64,000 nucleotides of DNA from a bacterium 1XD21-70. Lineage in GTDB: Bacteria > Bacillota > Clostridia > Lachnospirales > Lachnospiraceae. A model generated the notes under the pieces. It was not told the origin of the DNA. It saw only the letters and a list, made by a program, of their open reading frames with translations, and did not search any database. The stretch covers positions 1 to 64,000 of the forward strand of contig RAYB01000016.1 in the NCBI GenBank assembly GCA_003669055.1, given 5' to 3'. Below, piece by piece: positions 17,529-26,008 of this stretch. Position 1 is the first letter of the stretch; the number at the start of each line of letters is the position of its first letter. Both the position numbers and the translations under genes were made by a program.

Positions 17529-18164
17529 ATGAGGCTGCGCCATATTCCAGGCTCGGAGGATGCCGTTTTTGCCAGCCCTTATGTGCTTGCGGCGCCGGAG
17601 CAGCACCGTGGGAAGTTTGGGGCGGTTTTCGGCAATGCGAACCCCATTGAGATCGAGATCGGCATGGGGAAAGGGAAATTTATTATGGAGCAGGCCGGGC
17701 GCCATCCAGAGGTGAACTTCCTGGGGATTGAACGCTACCCAAGTGTCCTGCTGCGGGCCATCAAGAAACAAGAGCAGTCCCGGCTGGCGAATCTGTTTTT
17801 TTTATGCGTGGATGCGAAACTGCTGCCGGAGATTTTTGCGCAGGGGGAGATATCGCGGATCTATCTGAACTTTTCGGATCCCTGGCCGAAAGACCGCCAT
17901 GCGAAACGCCGGCTGACTTCCCCGGAGTTCATGAAGGCTTATGGCAGCGTGCTGAAGAGGGAAGGGACGGTGGAGTTTAAGACCGATAACCAGGGGCTTT
18001 TTGAGTATTCCCTGGCATCGATCCCGGAGGCCGGATGGCAGATCCGCTGGTATACGAAGGATCTGCACCACACAGATGCGGCAGAGGGTAATGTGATGAC
18101 CGAATACGAGGAAAAATTTTCTTCTATGGGAAATCCCATCTGCAAACTGATAGCGGGCCGGTGA
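17529..18164 (+). CDS. trmB: tRNA (guanine-N7)-methyltransferase
   Basis: This SAM-dependent methyltransferase makes m7G46 in tRNA variable loops. The SAM motif IEIGMGKGKF (near residue 41), NFLGIERY, and the catalytic block NFSDPWPKDRHAKRRL (near 115) are all present. The C-terminal FKTDNQGLFEYSL is also typical. Length is 211 aa, as expected. AGGAGG precedes the ATG. Confidence 0.96.
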   Translation: MRLRHIPGSEDAVFASPYVLAAPEQHRGKFGAVFGNANPIEIEIGMGKGKFIMEQAGRHPEVNFLGIERYPSVLLRAIKKQEQSRLANLFFLCVDAKLLPEIFAQGEISRIYLNFSDPWPKDRHAKRRLTSPEFMKAYGSVLKREGTVEFKTDNQGLFEYSLASIPEAGWQIRWYTKDLHHTDAAEGNVMTEYEEKFSSMGNPICKLIAGR

Positions 18165-18195
18165 ACTGCATATACTGGTAAGGAAAAAATTTGCG

Positions 18196-18342
18196 GTGGT
18201 TGGCGTGGATCTGAAAACAAAGATGGTGAAAAGCTTGCGCAGCGCTACCAGTGACAAGGAAAGCATGAACCGGCAGATACTGAAGCTGCATAAAAGCTTC
18301 AAAGAGGTGGAGAAGGTATTGAACCGGGGAAAGGGAAAGTAA
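18196..18342 (+). CDS. Possible small basic protein (48 aa)
   Basis: An open frame from a GTG at 18196 to TAA at 18340-18342 fills the trmB-trxA gap. It encodes a lysine-rich helical peptide (MVGVDLKTKMVKSLRSATSD to the end RGKGK). An AGG at 18181 is a weak ribosome site and rather far away. The frame is open from 18154. It could be a real small protein or the remnant of a lost gene. I recognise no family. Confidence 0.35.
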   Translation: MVGVDLKTKMVKSLRSATSDKESMNRQILKLHKSFKEVEKVLNRGKGK

Positions 18343-18372
18343 CAGGCAAACAGATCAAAGGAGAGAAAAAAT

Positions 18373-18684
18373 ATGGAGAAAAAATTCACAACAGAAAATT
18401 TTGAAGCTGAGGTTTTGCAGGCGGATAAGCCGGTTTTAGTCGATTTTTATGCTGACTGGTGCGGCCCCTGCCGGATGATGGCGCCCCTGGTGGAGGAACT
18501 GGCGAATGACATGGCAGGCGAGGCGGTGGTCGGCAAGCTGAATGTGGATGACTGTGAGGAGATTGCAGTCAGATACGGTGTTATGAATATCCCGACCCTG
18601 ATCGTGTTTAAAAACGGCAAGGAGGCCAGCCGGGTGCTGGGCGTACAGTCCCGCGATGTGCTGGAACGTATGATCCGGGAGTGA
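18373..18684 (+). CDS. trxA: Thioredoxin
   Basis: A thiol-disulfide oxidoreductase of 103 aa, the usual length. The active site DWCGPCRMM (C30, C33) and the cis-proline segment MNIPTLIVFKNGK are both present. AGGAGAG precedes the ATG. No thioredoxin reductase lies nearby. Confidence 0.95.
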   Translation: MEKKFTTENFEAEVLQADKPVLVDFYADWCGPCRMMAPLVEELANDMAGEAVVGKLNVDDCEEIAVRYGVMNIPTLIVFKNGKEASRVLGVQSRDVLERMIRE

Positions 18685-18740
18685 TAAAATACCAAAAAAA
18701 CCGGCTTAACGAAAAAAAGCCAAATTTGTAAAAAAAGGGG

Positions 18741-18769
18741 TTGACTTTTTTTTTACAATGCGATAGAAT
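18741..18769 (+). promoter_or_regulatory. Promoter of tRNA-Lys
   Basis: TTGACT at 18741-18746, a 17-base spacer with a T tract, and TAGAAT at 18764-18769. Confidence 0.8.
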
Positions 18770-18809
18770 ATTGTTCGTGCCACAGAGAAAACGTGTCACG
18801 AACATAAAA

Positions 18810-18882
18810 GCGCCCTTAGCTCAGTTGGTAGAGCAGTAGACTCTTAATCTATTTGTCCAGGGTTCGAGTCCCTGAGGGCGCA
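18810..18882 (+). tRNA. tRNA-Lys (anticodon CTT)
   Basis: The cloverleaf folds fully: acceptor GCGCCCT/AGGGCGC, D arm GCTC/GAGC, anticodon stem GTAGA/TCTAT (one G-U pair) around loop CTCTTAA, and T arm with GGTTCGAGTCC. CCA is not encoded. Confidence 0.96.
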
Positions 18883-18885
18883 TTT

Positions 18886-18936
18886 AAAGTTCTGATTTTG
18901 CAGGCTGCGAACTGCGGGGTCGGGGCTTTATTTTTT
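18886..18936 (+). terminator. Probable terminator after tRNA-Lys
   Basis: AAAGTTCTGA (18886-18895) can pair with TCGGGGCTTT (18920-18929) using several G-U pairs, followed by ATTTTTTATT. Confidence 0.5.
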
Positions 18937-18956
18937 ATTGTCAGCGGGGGAGACAT

Positions 18957-20735
18957 ATGCTTGATTTAATGGACATCAGTGATTTTATCCAGAAAATCGC
19001 CCAGGGAATTACGCTTGCCATCGGCATTGACACACAAGTGATCGATTTTAAGCTTCAGCGGGTGGCAGGCACCGTCTATAAACCGATACCCCAGAACGGC
19101 GGGGTGGTAAAACGGGTGATTGAAACAGGGGAATATGCAATCAGCACGGCAGTAGACCGGACAAGCCCGGCCTGCTTAAGCTGCAACCAGAGAAGCAACT
19201 GCAAAGAGATGGGGTATCTCCATTGCCCGATCGTTTATGGCAATATGGTTATCGGGGTTATGGGGCTGATCTGCTATGAGCCGGAGCATATAGAGAAGAT
19301 CAAGGATGAACGCCGCGGCCTGCTGAATTTTATCCAGAGCATGTGCGAACTGATCGGGCTGAAGCTGAAGGAGGAAGAAGTACGGAAAAAAGAACAGGAG
19401 ATCTACCGGAAGCTGGACAGCCAGAATCAGGTGCTCAACCAGGTGCTGGAACAGATTTCTGACGGGTACGTCCTTTTAGATGCCGATAACATTATCCGTA
19501 ATGTCAATAAAAAAGCGTTGAATATCTTTAAGACGGACAGCGGGGCTATTTTGGGGAAAAATATCCTGGAACTGATCCCGGATCCCATTTTCCACAAGAT
19601 GATCGAAACGGAAAGCGTAAATGTCTATGAAAAGATCAAGATCGGGGAGGAAAGTTACGGAGCTTTGTTTTACAAGGTGGCAGAACGCCGGGAAGATTTG
19701 GTAAAAATATTAAATTTTAAAACGATTATCAATATCGGGAGCCGTATTGCCGGGGAGGCTTTCCGGGAGAACCAGATTACCTTTGGCAATATCTTAGGCA
19801 GCAGCCCGAGGATGAGGCATTTGAAGGAAATTGCCCAGAAGGTGGCCAGGACGATGCCCAACATCCTGCTGACCGGGGAGACCGGCACGGGGAAGGAGAT
19901 GTTTGCCAGGGCAATACACAATGCCTCCGACCGCTGCGGAAACCCGTTTATCACGATTAACTGTGCGGCCATCCCCATGGAACTTCTGGAGTCGGAACTT
20001 TTCGGGTATGAGGAAGGGGCTTTCACGGGGGCAAAAAAGGGCGGGAAGATCGGGAAGTTTGAACTGGCGGATACGGGCACGATCTTTCTTGACGAAATCG
20101 GGGAGATGCCTTTCCATCTCCAGGCAAAGCTTCTGCGGGTACTGCAGGAACGCCGCCTGGAGCGGGTGGGCGGGAATAAGCAGATCCGCCTGAATATCCG
20201 CATTATCTCCGCCACCAACCGGGACTTAGAGAAGATGGTGGAGGAGGGGAAATTCCGGGAGGATTTATATTACAGGCTGAATATATTTGAGATCCATCTG
20301 CCGCCCCTGCGCGAGCGCCCGGAGGACATCCCGCTGCTGGTTCACTACTTTATAGAAAAGTACCGTTCCTTTTTTGAGGTGGATGTTTCGGGGATTGACC
20401 CGGAAGCGATGGAGCATTTGTGCCGTTACCAGTGGAAAGGCAATATACGGGAACTTGAGAATGTGGTGCAATACATGATCTCCATGAGTTCGGACAGCAT
20501 GTCGGGGATTATCGGCAAGGCGGCTTTGCCGGCGCAGGTCATGGAGGGCAAAAATCTCGACCCTGCCGGGAGGGAGGCGGAGGATATCCCGCTGGATTTT
20601 AAGGAGCGGGAGGCTCTCCAGATGAAAAAGCTGCTGGCGCAGTACGGCAATACCACGGAGGGCAAGCGGCAGGTTGCCCGGCAGATGGGGATCAGCTTAG
20701 CAACCTTGTACCGGCGCATAGGGAAAATGAAATAA
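18957..20735 (+). CDS. Sigma-54-dependent activator with N-terminal sensor and PAS domain
   Basis: An enhancer-binding protein of 592 aa. Residues 1-140 are a sensory region with a four-cysteine cluster (C73, C76, C82, C90; C-x2-C-x5-C-x7-C) that could bind metal or an iron-sulfur centre. Residues about 155-260 look like a PAS domain. The AAA+ domain has Walker A GETGTGKE (307-314), the sigma-54 contact loop GAFTGA (354-359) and FLDEIGEMP. The C-terminal helix-turn-helix is Fis-type (RQVARQMGISLATLYRRIGK). No receiver domain is present, so it should respond to a ligand or redox signal. A consensus sigma-54 promoter lies 109 bases downstream, making the following operon the likely target. Confidence 0.93.
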   Translation: MLDLMDISDFIQKIAQGITLAIGIDTQVIDFKLQRVAGTVYKPIPQNGGVVKRVIETGEYAISTAVDRTSPACLSCNQRSNCKEMGYLHCPIVYGNMVIGVMGLICYEPEHIEKIKDERRGLLNFIQSMCELIGLKLKEEEVRKKEQEIYRKLDSQNQVLNQVLEQISDGYVLLDADNIIRNVNKKALNIFKTDSGAILGKNILELIPDPIFHKMIETESVNVYEKIKIGEESYGALFYKVAERREDLVKILNFKTIINIGSRIAGEAFRENQITFGNILGSSPRMRHLKEIAQKVARTMPNILLTGETGTGKEMFARAIHNASDRCGNPFITINCAAIPMELLESELFGYEEGAFTGAKKGGKIGKFELADTGTIFLDEIGEMPFHLQAKLLRVLQERRLERVGGNKQIRLNIRIISATNRDLEKMVEEGKFREDLYYRLNIFEIHLPPLRERPEDIPLLVHYFIEKYRSFFEVDVSGIDPEAMEHLCRYQWKGNIRELENVVQYMISMSSDSMSGIIGKAALPAQVMEGKNLDPAGREAEDIPLDFKEREALQMKKLLAQYGNTTEGKRQVARQMGISLATLYRRIGKMK

Positions 20736-20775
20736 AAATTCGCATTATGAGAAAAATTATCATAATGCGAATTTT
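20735..20775 (+). promoter_or_regulatory. Perfect 16-base inverted repeat: candidate enhancer (UAS) and/or terminator
   Basis: AAAATTCGCATTATGA (20735-20750) and TCATAATGCGAATTTT (20760-20775) are exact inverted arms around 9 bases. The centre is about 115 bases upstream of the predicted sigma-54 transcription start, the normal place for an enhancer-binding site. The second arm runs into a T tract, so it might also terminate the activator transcript. Two AAATTGAGAAA direct repeats follow at 20784-20805. Confidence 0.7.
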
Positions 20776-20843
20776 TTTACGCCAAAATTGAGAAAAATTG
20801 AGAAACGGCCATGGAAAAACCGTGGAAAAGCGTAATGTTTTTT

Positions 20844-20859
20844 TGGCACGGAATTTGCT
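20844..20859 (+). promoter_or_regulatory. Sigma-54 (-24/-12) promoter of the dehydrogenase/ABC/DhaKL operon
   Basis: TGGCAC (20844-20849), five bases, then TTGCT (20855-20859). The GG and GC doublets are exactly 12 bases apart, matching the TGGCAC-N5-TTGCW consensus fully. The start is predicted near 20871, leaving a leader of about 98 bases. Confidence 0.92.
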
Positions 20860-20968
20860 CATTAATATAAATGAAAGCTGAAAGGCTGCAGGTATCCGTG
20901 CACCATTGCACTTTATCCGGACACGGAAAGAGGAGGCAGCGGTGTGCCAGAAAAACAGGAGGGACAGG

Positions 20969-21979
20969 ATGAAGACAAGGATTGTAGTGACAAGAGAGCC
21001 CAATGAGGTGGTTGTGGAGGAGCATGATTTAAGGCCGGGGGATAATGAGGTATTGGTAAAAACATATCTGGCCTCCATATGTGGGACAGATAAGAACTAT
21101 TCGGAAGGGAAAATGCCCCGGGAGGTACAGGTGGAGCGGGTGGACGGGAACAATGAAGCCCATCATGCGTACCCCCTGAAGATGGGGCATGAGGCAGCAG
21201 GTACCGTGGTGGAGGTCGGGAAAAATGTCACCGACTTCAAAGTGGGCGACAAGGTTATGTCCTTTGGATGGTACAACACCATGGCAGACTACTTTGTGGC
21301 CCCGGTGGTGCATAACGGCTACGGGGTGGTGAAGGTGCCTGAAGGGATGAGTATGGAAGCGGCGTCTTTAGGGGAACCTACTGCCTGTGCAATCTATGCC
21401 GGGATGCAGTCCGGCGTGGAACTCGGGGACGTGGTTGTTGTGGTAGGCGTAGGCTTTGCGGGGCAGGTCATTGCCCAGGTCGTGAAAAAAATGGGGGCGG
21501 CAAAGGTGATCTGCGTGGATGTGGTGGACGGCAAGCTGAACTTAGCCAGGAAAATGGGGGCGGATATCGTGCTCAACCCGAACCGCGACGATGTGGTAGC
21601 GAGGGTGCTGGAGGAGACGAACAACCAAGGGGCAGACGTCGTGATTGAGGTTGCCGGGAACGATACGGCGATCCAGCTGTGCAGCGATATCCTCAAGCAT
21701 GGCGGCATCATGGGGCTGTATAGCTGGGTGCTGGAACCGGCACAGCTTTATATCAACCGTTGGCATAATGACGGCTTTGATATCCGTACGCTGGCTTTGA
21801 TGCACCGTATCAAGATAGACCGCCCATGGTGGATTGAGAAGACCATGCAGAACGTGGCGAACGGGATGGTGCAGATTGACCCGCTGATTTCCCATGTGTT
21901 TGACTTGGCAGACGCGGCAAAGGCGTTTGATGTGGCCTGCAATGACCCGGATGCCTGCAAGGTAATGTTGAAACCGTGA
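20969..21979 (+). CDS. Zinc-type medium-chain dehydrogenase (sorbitol/threonine dehydrogenase-like)
   Basis: A 336-aa MDR-family dehydrogenase. Catalytic-zinc motifs are SICGTDKN (Cys, with the following Asp/Thr) and KMGHEAAGTV (His-Glu). GEPTACA supplies the later Glu. The NAD(P) fold has GVGFAGQV with an acidic residue at ICVDVVD, favouring NAD+. The four-cysteine structural zinc loop of classical alcohol dehydrogenases is not seen. Such enzymes oxidise secondary alcohols of polyols or amino alcohols. AGGAGG before the ATG at 20969 fixes the start; an upstream TTG frame lacks a ribosome site. As first gene of the operon, it probably converts the imported substrate to a ketone that DhaKL phosphorylates. 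Confidence 0.88.
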   Translation: MKTRIVVTREPNEVVVEEHDLRPGDNEVLVKTYLASICGTDKNYSEGKMPREVQVERVDGNNEAHHAYPLKMGHEAAGTVVEVGKNVTDFKVGDKVMSFGWYNTMADYFVAPVVHNGYGVVKVPEGMSMEAASLGEPTACAIYAGMQSGVELGDVVVVVGVGFAGQVIAQVVKKMGAAKVICVDVVDGKLNLARKMGADIVLNPNRDDVVARVLEETNNQGADVVIEVAGNDTAIQLCSDILKHGGIMGLYSWVLEPAQLYINRWHNDGFDIRTLALMHRIKIDRPWWIEKTMQNVANGMVQIDPLISHVFDLADAAKAFDVACNDPDACKVMLKP

Positions 21980-22009
21980 TAACAAAAGCAAAAGGAAGGA
22001 GATGCTAGG

Positions 22010-23278
22010 ATGAAAAAGCAAATGGCAATGATTTTATCGGCAGTTCTGGTGACAGGGATGGCAGGCGGCTGCTCCGGGAATAACACCCCGAATTCAGCAG
22101 CCGGGGGAGCAGCGTCTTCCCAGGCGCAGGAAACAGCCAAGGAGACAGCCAAAGAGGCAGACGGGGAGACGGCGGGCAGCGGCAGCTTTGACGGGACCGT
22201 CGTGCTTGGGGCAACGGCGCCCCTGACCGGCCCGAACCAGCTGACCGGGGAATATTACGTGAATGGCATGAAGCAGGCCGTGGATGAAATCAATGCGGCC
22301 GGAGGCATTTTGGGGAAGGAACTGGTGCTGGATGTCCAGGACGAGGGGACAGACCAGTCTATTGCCATCAATGCCACGATTAAACTGATTGAGAGCGGGG
22401 TACCGGCCATCATTGGTTCGTATTTTTCGACGAATTGCATGGCAGTCCTGCCGGAGATTGAAAAGAACAAGGTTCCTTATTTTGCCAATGGCTCTAACCC
22501 GGATATCTCCGCATCAAAGAACCCGTACGTATGGCAGATCCGGGTGACGGATGATTTTACCGGCCCGATCATGGCGGATGTGGCTTTAAATGAACTGAAC
22601 ATGAAGAACCCGGCAGTGCTTTATACAACGGCTTCTTCCACGACTATCCAGAAGGATAACTTTGTAAAGGCGATGGAGGAGCGGGGGAGCGTGATCCCGG
22701 ACAGCAATATTTACGGTGCGCCGGAAAACGAATCCAATTTCGGTTCCATCATAAACCAGATTTTGGGGAGCGATGTGGACGGCTTGGTGGTTATGGGCGT
22801 CAGCGAGGCCTGGGACGTGGCCTTGGCGCAGCAGCTCCAGTCCGCGGGCTGCGACATCCCCTTGATGGGCTCTTCCAGCTTTGCCAGCGCTCCCTTTATC
22901 GAGGTAGCCAAGGATGCGGCCAACGGTTGGTTTACGGTAGCAGACTGGTCGCCGAACATTCTGGGGCAGGATCTGGATGTGGCGGAACGTGCAGCGGAAT
23001 TTGAAACGAACTATGAGAACCTGTACGGCGCCAAAAGCGCAATGCAGTCGGCCTGGGGCTATGATTGTGTCTACCTGTTCAAGGAGGCCTGCGAGCGTGC
23101 AGGCACGACGGAGGACAGGGAGAAAATCAATGAGGCGATGAACGGCACGGATGTCCAGGGCGCGAACAATTATTATAAGATCTATGAGGACAGCTACCAT
23201 GTTATGTCCACTTATATTATGCTGTGCGAGACGACGGACGGGGAAGCTGTGCCGGTAAGGACAGTGAACTTCAGGTAA
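22010..23278 (+). CDS. LIV-type ABC transporter substrate-binding lipoprotein
   Basis: The signal peptide ends at a lipobox (GMAGGC, Cys near 22), followed by a Ser/Ala/Glu/Thr-rich linker. The rest is a Peripla_BP_6/LivJ-like binding protein: VVLGATAPLTGPNQLTGEYYVNGMKQAVDEINAAGGI is typical of the family. The family binds branched-chain amino acids, amides, urea and aromatic compounds. The operon context suggests a ligand that can be oxidised and phosphorylated, so the amino-acid label should not be assumed. AAGGAGATGC precedes the ATG. Confidence 0.9.
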   Translation: MKKQMAMILSAVLVTGMAGGCSGNNTPNSAAGGAASSQAQETAKETAKEADGETAGSGSFDGTVVLGATAPLTGPNQLTGEYYVNGMKQAVDEINAAGGILGKELVLDVQDEGTDQSIAINATIKLIESGVPAIIGSYFSTNCMAVLPEIEKNKVPYFANGSNPDISASKNPYVWQIRVTDDFTGPIMADVALNELNMKNPAVLYTTASSTTIQKDNFVKAMEERGSVIPDSNIYGAPENESNFGSIINQILGSDVDGLVVMGVSEAWDVALAQQLQSAGCDIPLMGSSSFASAPFIEVAKDAANGWFTVADWSPNILGQDLDVAERAAEFETNYENLYGAKSAMQSAWGYDCVYLFKEACERAGTTEDREKINEAMNGTDVQGANNYYKIYEDSYHVMSTYIMLCETTDGEAVPVRTVNFR

Positions 23279-23292
23279 CAGGCAGGTATTTT

Positions 23293-23319
23293 GGGGATGC
23301 TGCATGGGGCGGCATCCCC
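23293..23319 (+). promoter_or_regulatory. Intergenic hairpin between binding protein and permease
   Basis: GGGGATGC (23293-23300) pairs with GCATCCCC (23312-23319). No T tract follows, so it is more likely an mRNA stabiliser or processing site that favours the binding protein over the permeases. Confidence 0.55.
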
Positions 23320-23344
23320 GGATAACAAAAACGGAGGCATAAAA

Positions 23345-24238
23345 GTGAATTTTAGCATATTTTTTTCAATGCTGGTCAACGGGCTTTCCATGGGGATGAT
23401 TTATGCCATGATTGCCATGGGGCTTATCCTTTTGATCCGGGCAGTGGGAGTCCTTAATTTTGCCCAGGGGGATCTGCTGATGGTGGGGGCGTATATTGCG
23501 TGCGTACTGATTATGGACCTGAGCCTGCCATTTTATATAGCGGTGCCCTTGTCCCTGGTTCTTTACGCCTTATTAGGGCTGGTGTTCATGCTGGCCACAT
23601 ACTGGCCTTTGAGGAAGGCATCCTACCCGGTGGCGCCGATCATAGCTACCATGGGGGCGTCCCTTGTCCTGTCAGAGGGTACCATGATCCTGTTCGGCTC
23701 CTGGCCCAGGATCATTTCGCCTGTCTTAAAAAATGCGCAGGGGAAAGCATTGACCGTTAACCTTTTTGGGACAAGGCTGCAGGTGCAGTTTTTGCTGATT
23801 ATCGTAGTTGCCATAGTGGCCATGGCCTTGATTTACCTTTTGTTTGAGAAATCTTATATCGGCATTATGATGCAGGCGGCGGCGCAGGACAAGCCGACGG
23901 CAGAACTGATAGGGATCTCCACCTTGATGACGACGGCGGCCACCTACATGCTGGTGGTTGTTTTGGTCTCCATAGGGGGATATATGGTGGCTCCCGTGTA
24001 CACGGTTACCACATCATTGTCGTCTTTGAACCTGCGGGCGTTTGCGGGGACCGTGATCGGTGGGTTTGGGAGCATCAAGGGCGCGATTATCGGATGCCTC
24101 TTGGTTGGGGTGGTGGAGTCCTTTGCCACAATCCGGTTTTCTTCTTACAAGGATGCGATCGTCTTTTTGATATTGATTGTTTTTTTGATCTTCCGGCCGC
24201 AGGGATTGATCATTGACAAGGTCGCTGATAAAGCTTAA
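23345..24238 (+). CDS. LIV-type ABC transporter permease (LivH-like)
   Basis: An integral membrane protein with about eight helices, beginning VNGLSMGMIYAMIAMGLILL with VGVLNFAQGDLLMVGAYIA, the standard LivH signature. The start is the GTG at 23345, preceded by ACGGAGG; the frame upstream runs through the hairpin and has no better start. It pairs with the second permease 11 bases downstream. Protein length is 297 aa. Confidence 0.92.
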   Translation: MNFSIFFSMLVNGLSMGMIYAMIAMGLILLIRAVGVLNFAQGDLLMVGAYIACVLIMDLSLPFYIAVPLSLVLYALLGLVFMLATYWPLRKASYPVAPIIATMGASLVLSEGTMILFGSWPRIISPVLKNAQGKALTVNLFGTRLQVQFLLIIVVAIVAMALIYLLFEKSYIGIMMQAAAQDKPTAELIGISTLMTTAATYMLVVVLVSIGGYMVAPVYTVTTSLSSLNLRAFAGTVIGGFGSIKGAIIGCLLVGVVESFATIRFSSYKDAIVFLILIVFLIFRPQGLIIDKVADKA

Positions 24239-24249
24239 GGGGGGATGAC

Positions 24250-25227
24250 ATGGATATGCTGAAAAAAGCCCCGAAGGCAGGGGCTATCGTTGCTTTTTTG
24301 GTTTTGTTTTCTTTGGCCGTGACATGGAAAATGAATAACTATACGGTTCTTGTGGTGAATATGGCGCTGATCAACATGATTACGGCCTACGGGCTTTCCA
24401 TTATGCTGGGGATGTGCGGCCAGCTGGTTTTTTCGGGCGTGGCCTTTATGGGGATCGGTGCCTATATCACTGCCAACCTCTGTTCCGGGCGCTTAGGGTT
24501 TTTCCTTCCCGGGCATGCGGCGGTTGTAGCGGCAGTGGCATTGACTGCCCTCATTGCCTGGGCGGCAGGGATTTTGTTTTTAAGGCTGAAAAATTCGTTC
24601 TGTACCTTTGCGACGCTGGGGTTTGTCCAGGTGCTGTATGTGCTTTTCTTAAACTATGAACCGGCTTTCGGCGGGCCGAAGGGCATACCGGAGATCCGGA
24701 CGCTTTCCGTGGGCGGGTTTGTTTTTGACAGCTACAAGAAATGGTATTTTTTGCTCCTTGGGATCGTGCTTTTGATTGCCCTTATTGTGGAACGCATCCG
24801 CAGGACAAACCTCGGCAGGTCGCTGGCTTCCATCCGGGACAATGAAATCGCTGCCCAGAGCCTTGGGGTAAATATCTACCGCACGAGGGTGATCGCCTTT
24901 GTGATTGCCGGGGCTTTTGCCGGGCTTTCGGGCTCCCTCCTAGCCCAGCACAACCGTTTTATCTCCGGTGACCAGTTCAGCTTTGCCAAGAGCACCACCA
25001 TTGTCATCATGTCAATGCTAGGAGGGATCAACAGCACCCCGGGTATCTTTGTGGGCGCCTTGATCGTAACCTTTTTGCCGGAGGTTTTAAGGGGGCTTGA
25101 CAAATACCTGATGCTTATTTACGGCTTTGCGGTCATCATCATGATGATTTTTATGCCCATGGGAATCGGCGGTGCAGTCTCTGATTTTCTAAAGACCATG
25201 AGAAGGAAGCACAAAGTAAAATCATAA
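24250..25227 (+). CDS. LIV-type ABC transporter permease (LivM-like)
   Basis: A 325-aa membrane protein with the LivM signature: SIMLGMCGQLVFSGVAFMGIGAYITA, then the later IRDNEIAAQSLGVNIYRTRVIAFVI and MLGGINSTPGIFVGALIVTFLPE. Some ten hydrophobic segments are visible. GGGGGG precedes the ATG at 24250; a second ATG six bases on is also possible. It forms the heterodimeric channel with the LivH-like partner. Confidence 0.92.
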   Translation: MDMLKKAPKAGAIVAFLVLFSLAVTWKMNNYTVLVVNMALINMITAYGLSIMLGMCGQLVFSGVAFMGIGAYITANLCSGRLGFFLPGHAAVVAAVALTALIAWAAGILFLRLKNSFCTFATLGFVQVLYVLFLNYEPAFGGPKGIPEIRTLSVGGFVFDSYKKWYFLLLGIVLLIALIVERIRRTNLGRSLASIRDNEIAAQSLGVNIYRTRVIAFVIAGAFAGLSGSLLAQHNRFISGDQFSFAKSTTIVIMSMLGGINSTPGIFVGALIVTFLPEVLRGLDKYLMLIYGFAVIIMMIFMPMGIGGAVSDFLKTMRRKHKVKS

Positions 25228-25246
25228 CAAATCATTGGAGGATAGT

Positions 25247-26008
25247 ATGGGCGAGGCAATATTAAAGCTGGAAGGGGTATGCAAAAGCTTTGGGGGCGTT
25301 GTGACGGCGAAAAACGTGGACCTAAAGGTCATGCCTGGTGAGATCCATGGGCTGATCGGGCCAAATGGAGCCGGGAAGAGCACCATGATGAACCTGATCA
25401 GCGGCATTTATGAGGTCGATGAGGGAAAGATTTATTTTCAGGGGGAAGATATTACGGGAACCCCTTCCCATATGCGGGCGAGGAAGGGGATTGGAAGGAC
25501 GTTCCAGACACCGCGCTTTTTGTACCGTTCCAATATCCGGGATAATTTGATGCTGGGGGTAGATTTGCAGGACCAGCTGGGGTATTTCAAAAGCTTTATC
25601 GGGAAAAAGGGCAGTGATTTTTTGAAGGAACTGGATGAACTGATGGAACTGGCAGGCTTTGCGATTGACTGGGATGAGGACATCACGGCCATTCCTTTCG
25701 GACAGAGGAAAATCCTCGAGATTGTCCGGTCGATGCTGGGGCATCCGAAGGTGATGCTTGTGGACGAACCAGCCGCAGGGCTGACCACGCAGGAGATCGG
25801 GCAGGCAAGGGATCTTTTGATGTTTGCAGCCAAGAAAAGGAATATCGGAATCCTGCTGATCGAGCATCAGATGGACCTTGTGATGAGCACTTGTGAAAAT
25901 ATTGACGTTCTTGTGTTCGGCGAAATCCTCGCAAGGGGGCTGCCGCAGGAGATTGCGGCAAACCCGATTGTTTTGGAGGCGTATCTGGGGAGGGACTTTG
26001 ATGATTAA
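25247..26008 (+). CDS. LIV-type ABC transporter ATPase (LivG-like)
   Basis: ATP-binding subunit with Walker A GPNGAGKST, the LivG-type insertion after GRTFQTPRFLY, signature region IPFGQRKILEIVRS (degenerate LSGGQ, as in many LivG proteins) and Walker B VMLVDEPAAGL. GGAGG precedes the ATG at 25247; an upstream TTG in frame is less likely. The last eight bases overlap the next ATPase gene. The protein is 253 aa. Confidence 0.93.
   Translation: MGEAILKLEGVCKSFGGVVTAKNVDLKVMPGEIHGLIGPNGAGKSTMMNLISGIYEVDEGKIYFQGEDITGTPSHMRARKGIGRTFQTPRFLYRSNIRDNLMLGVDLQDQLGYFKSFIGKKGSDFLKELDELMELAGFAIDWDEDITAIPFGQRKILEIVRSMLGHPKVMLVDEPAAGLTTQEIGQARDLLMFAAKKRNIGILLIEHQMDLVMSTCENIDVLVFGEILARGLPQEIAANPIVLEAYLGRDFDD

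Noticed and set aside
20514-20545. CGGCAAGGCGGCTTTGCCGG-like palindrome inside the sigma-54 activator gene
   Set aside because: It is in the coding frame of a normal segment (GKAALPAQ) and lacks the GGGGATG loop, so it looks like chance.
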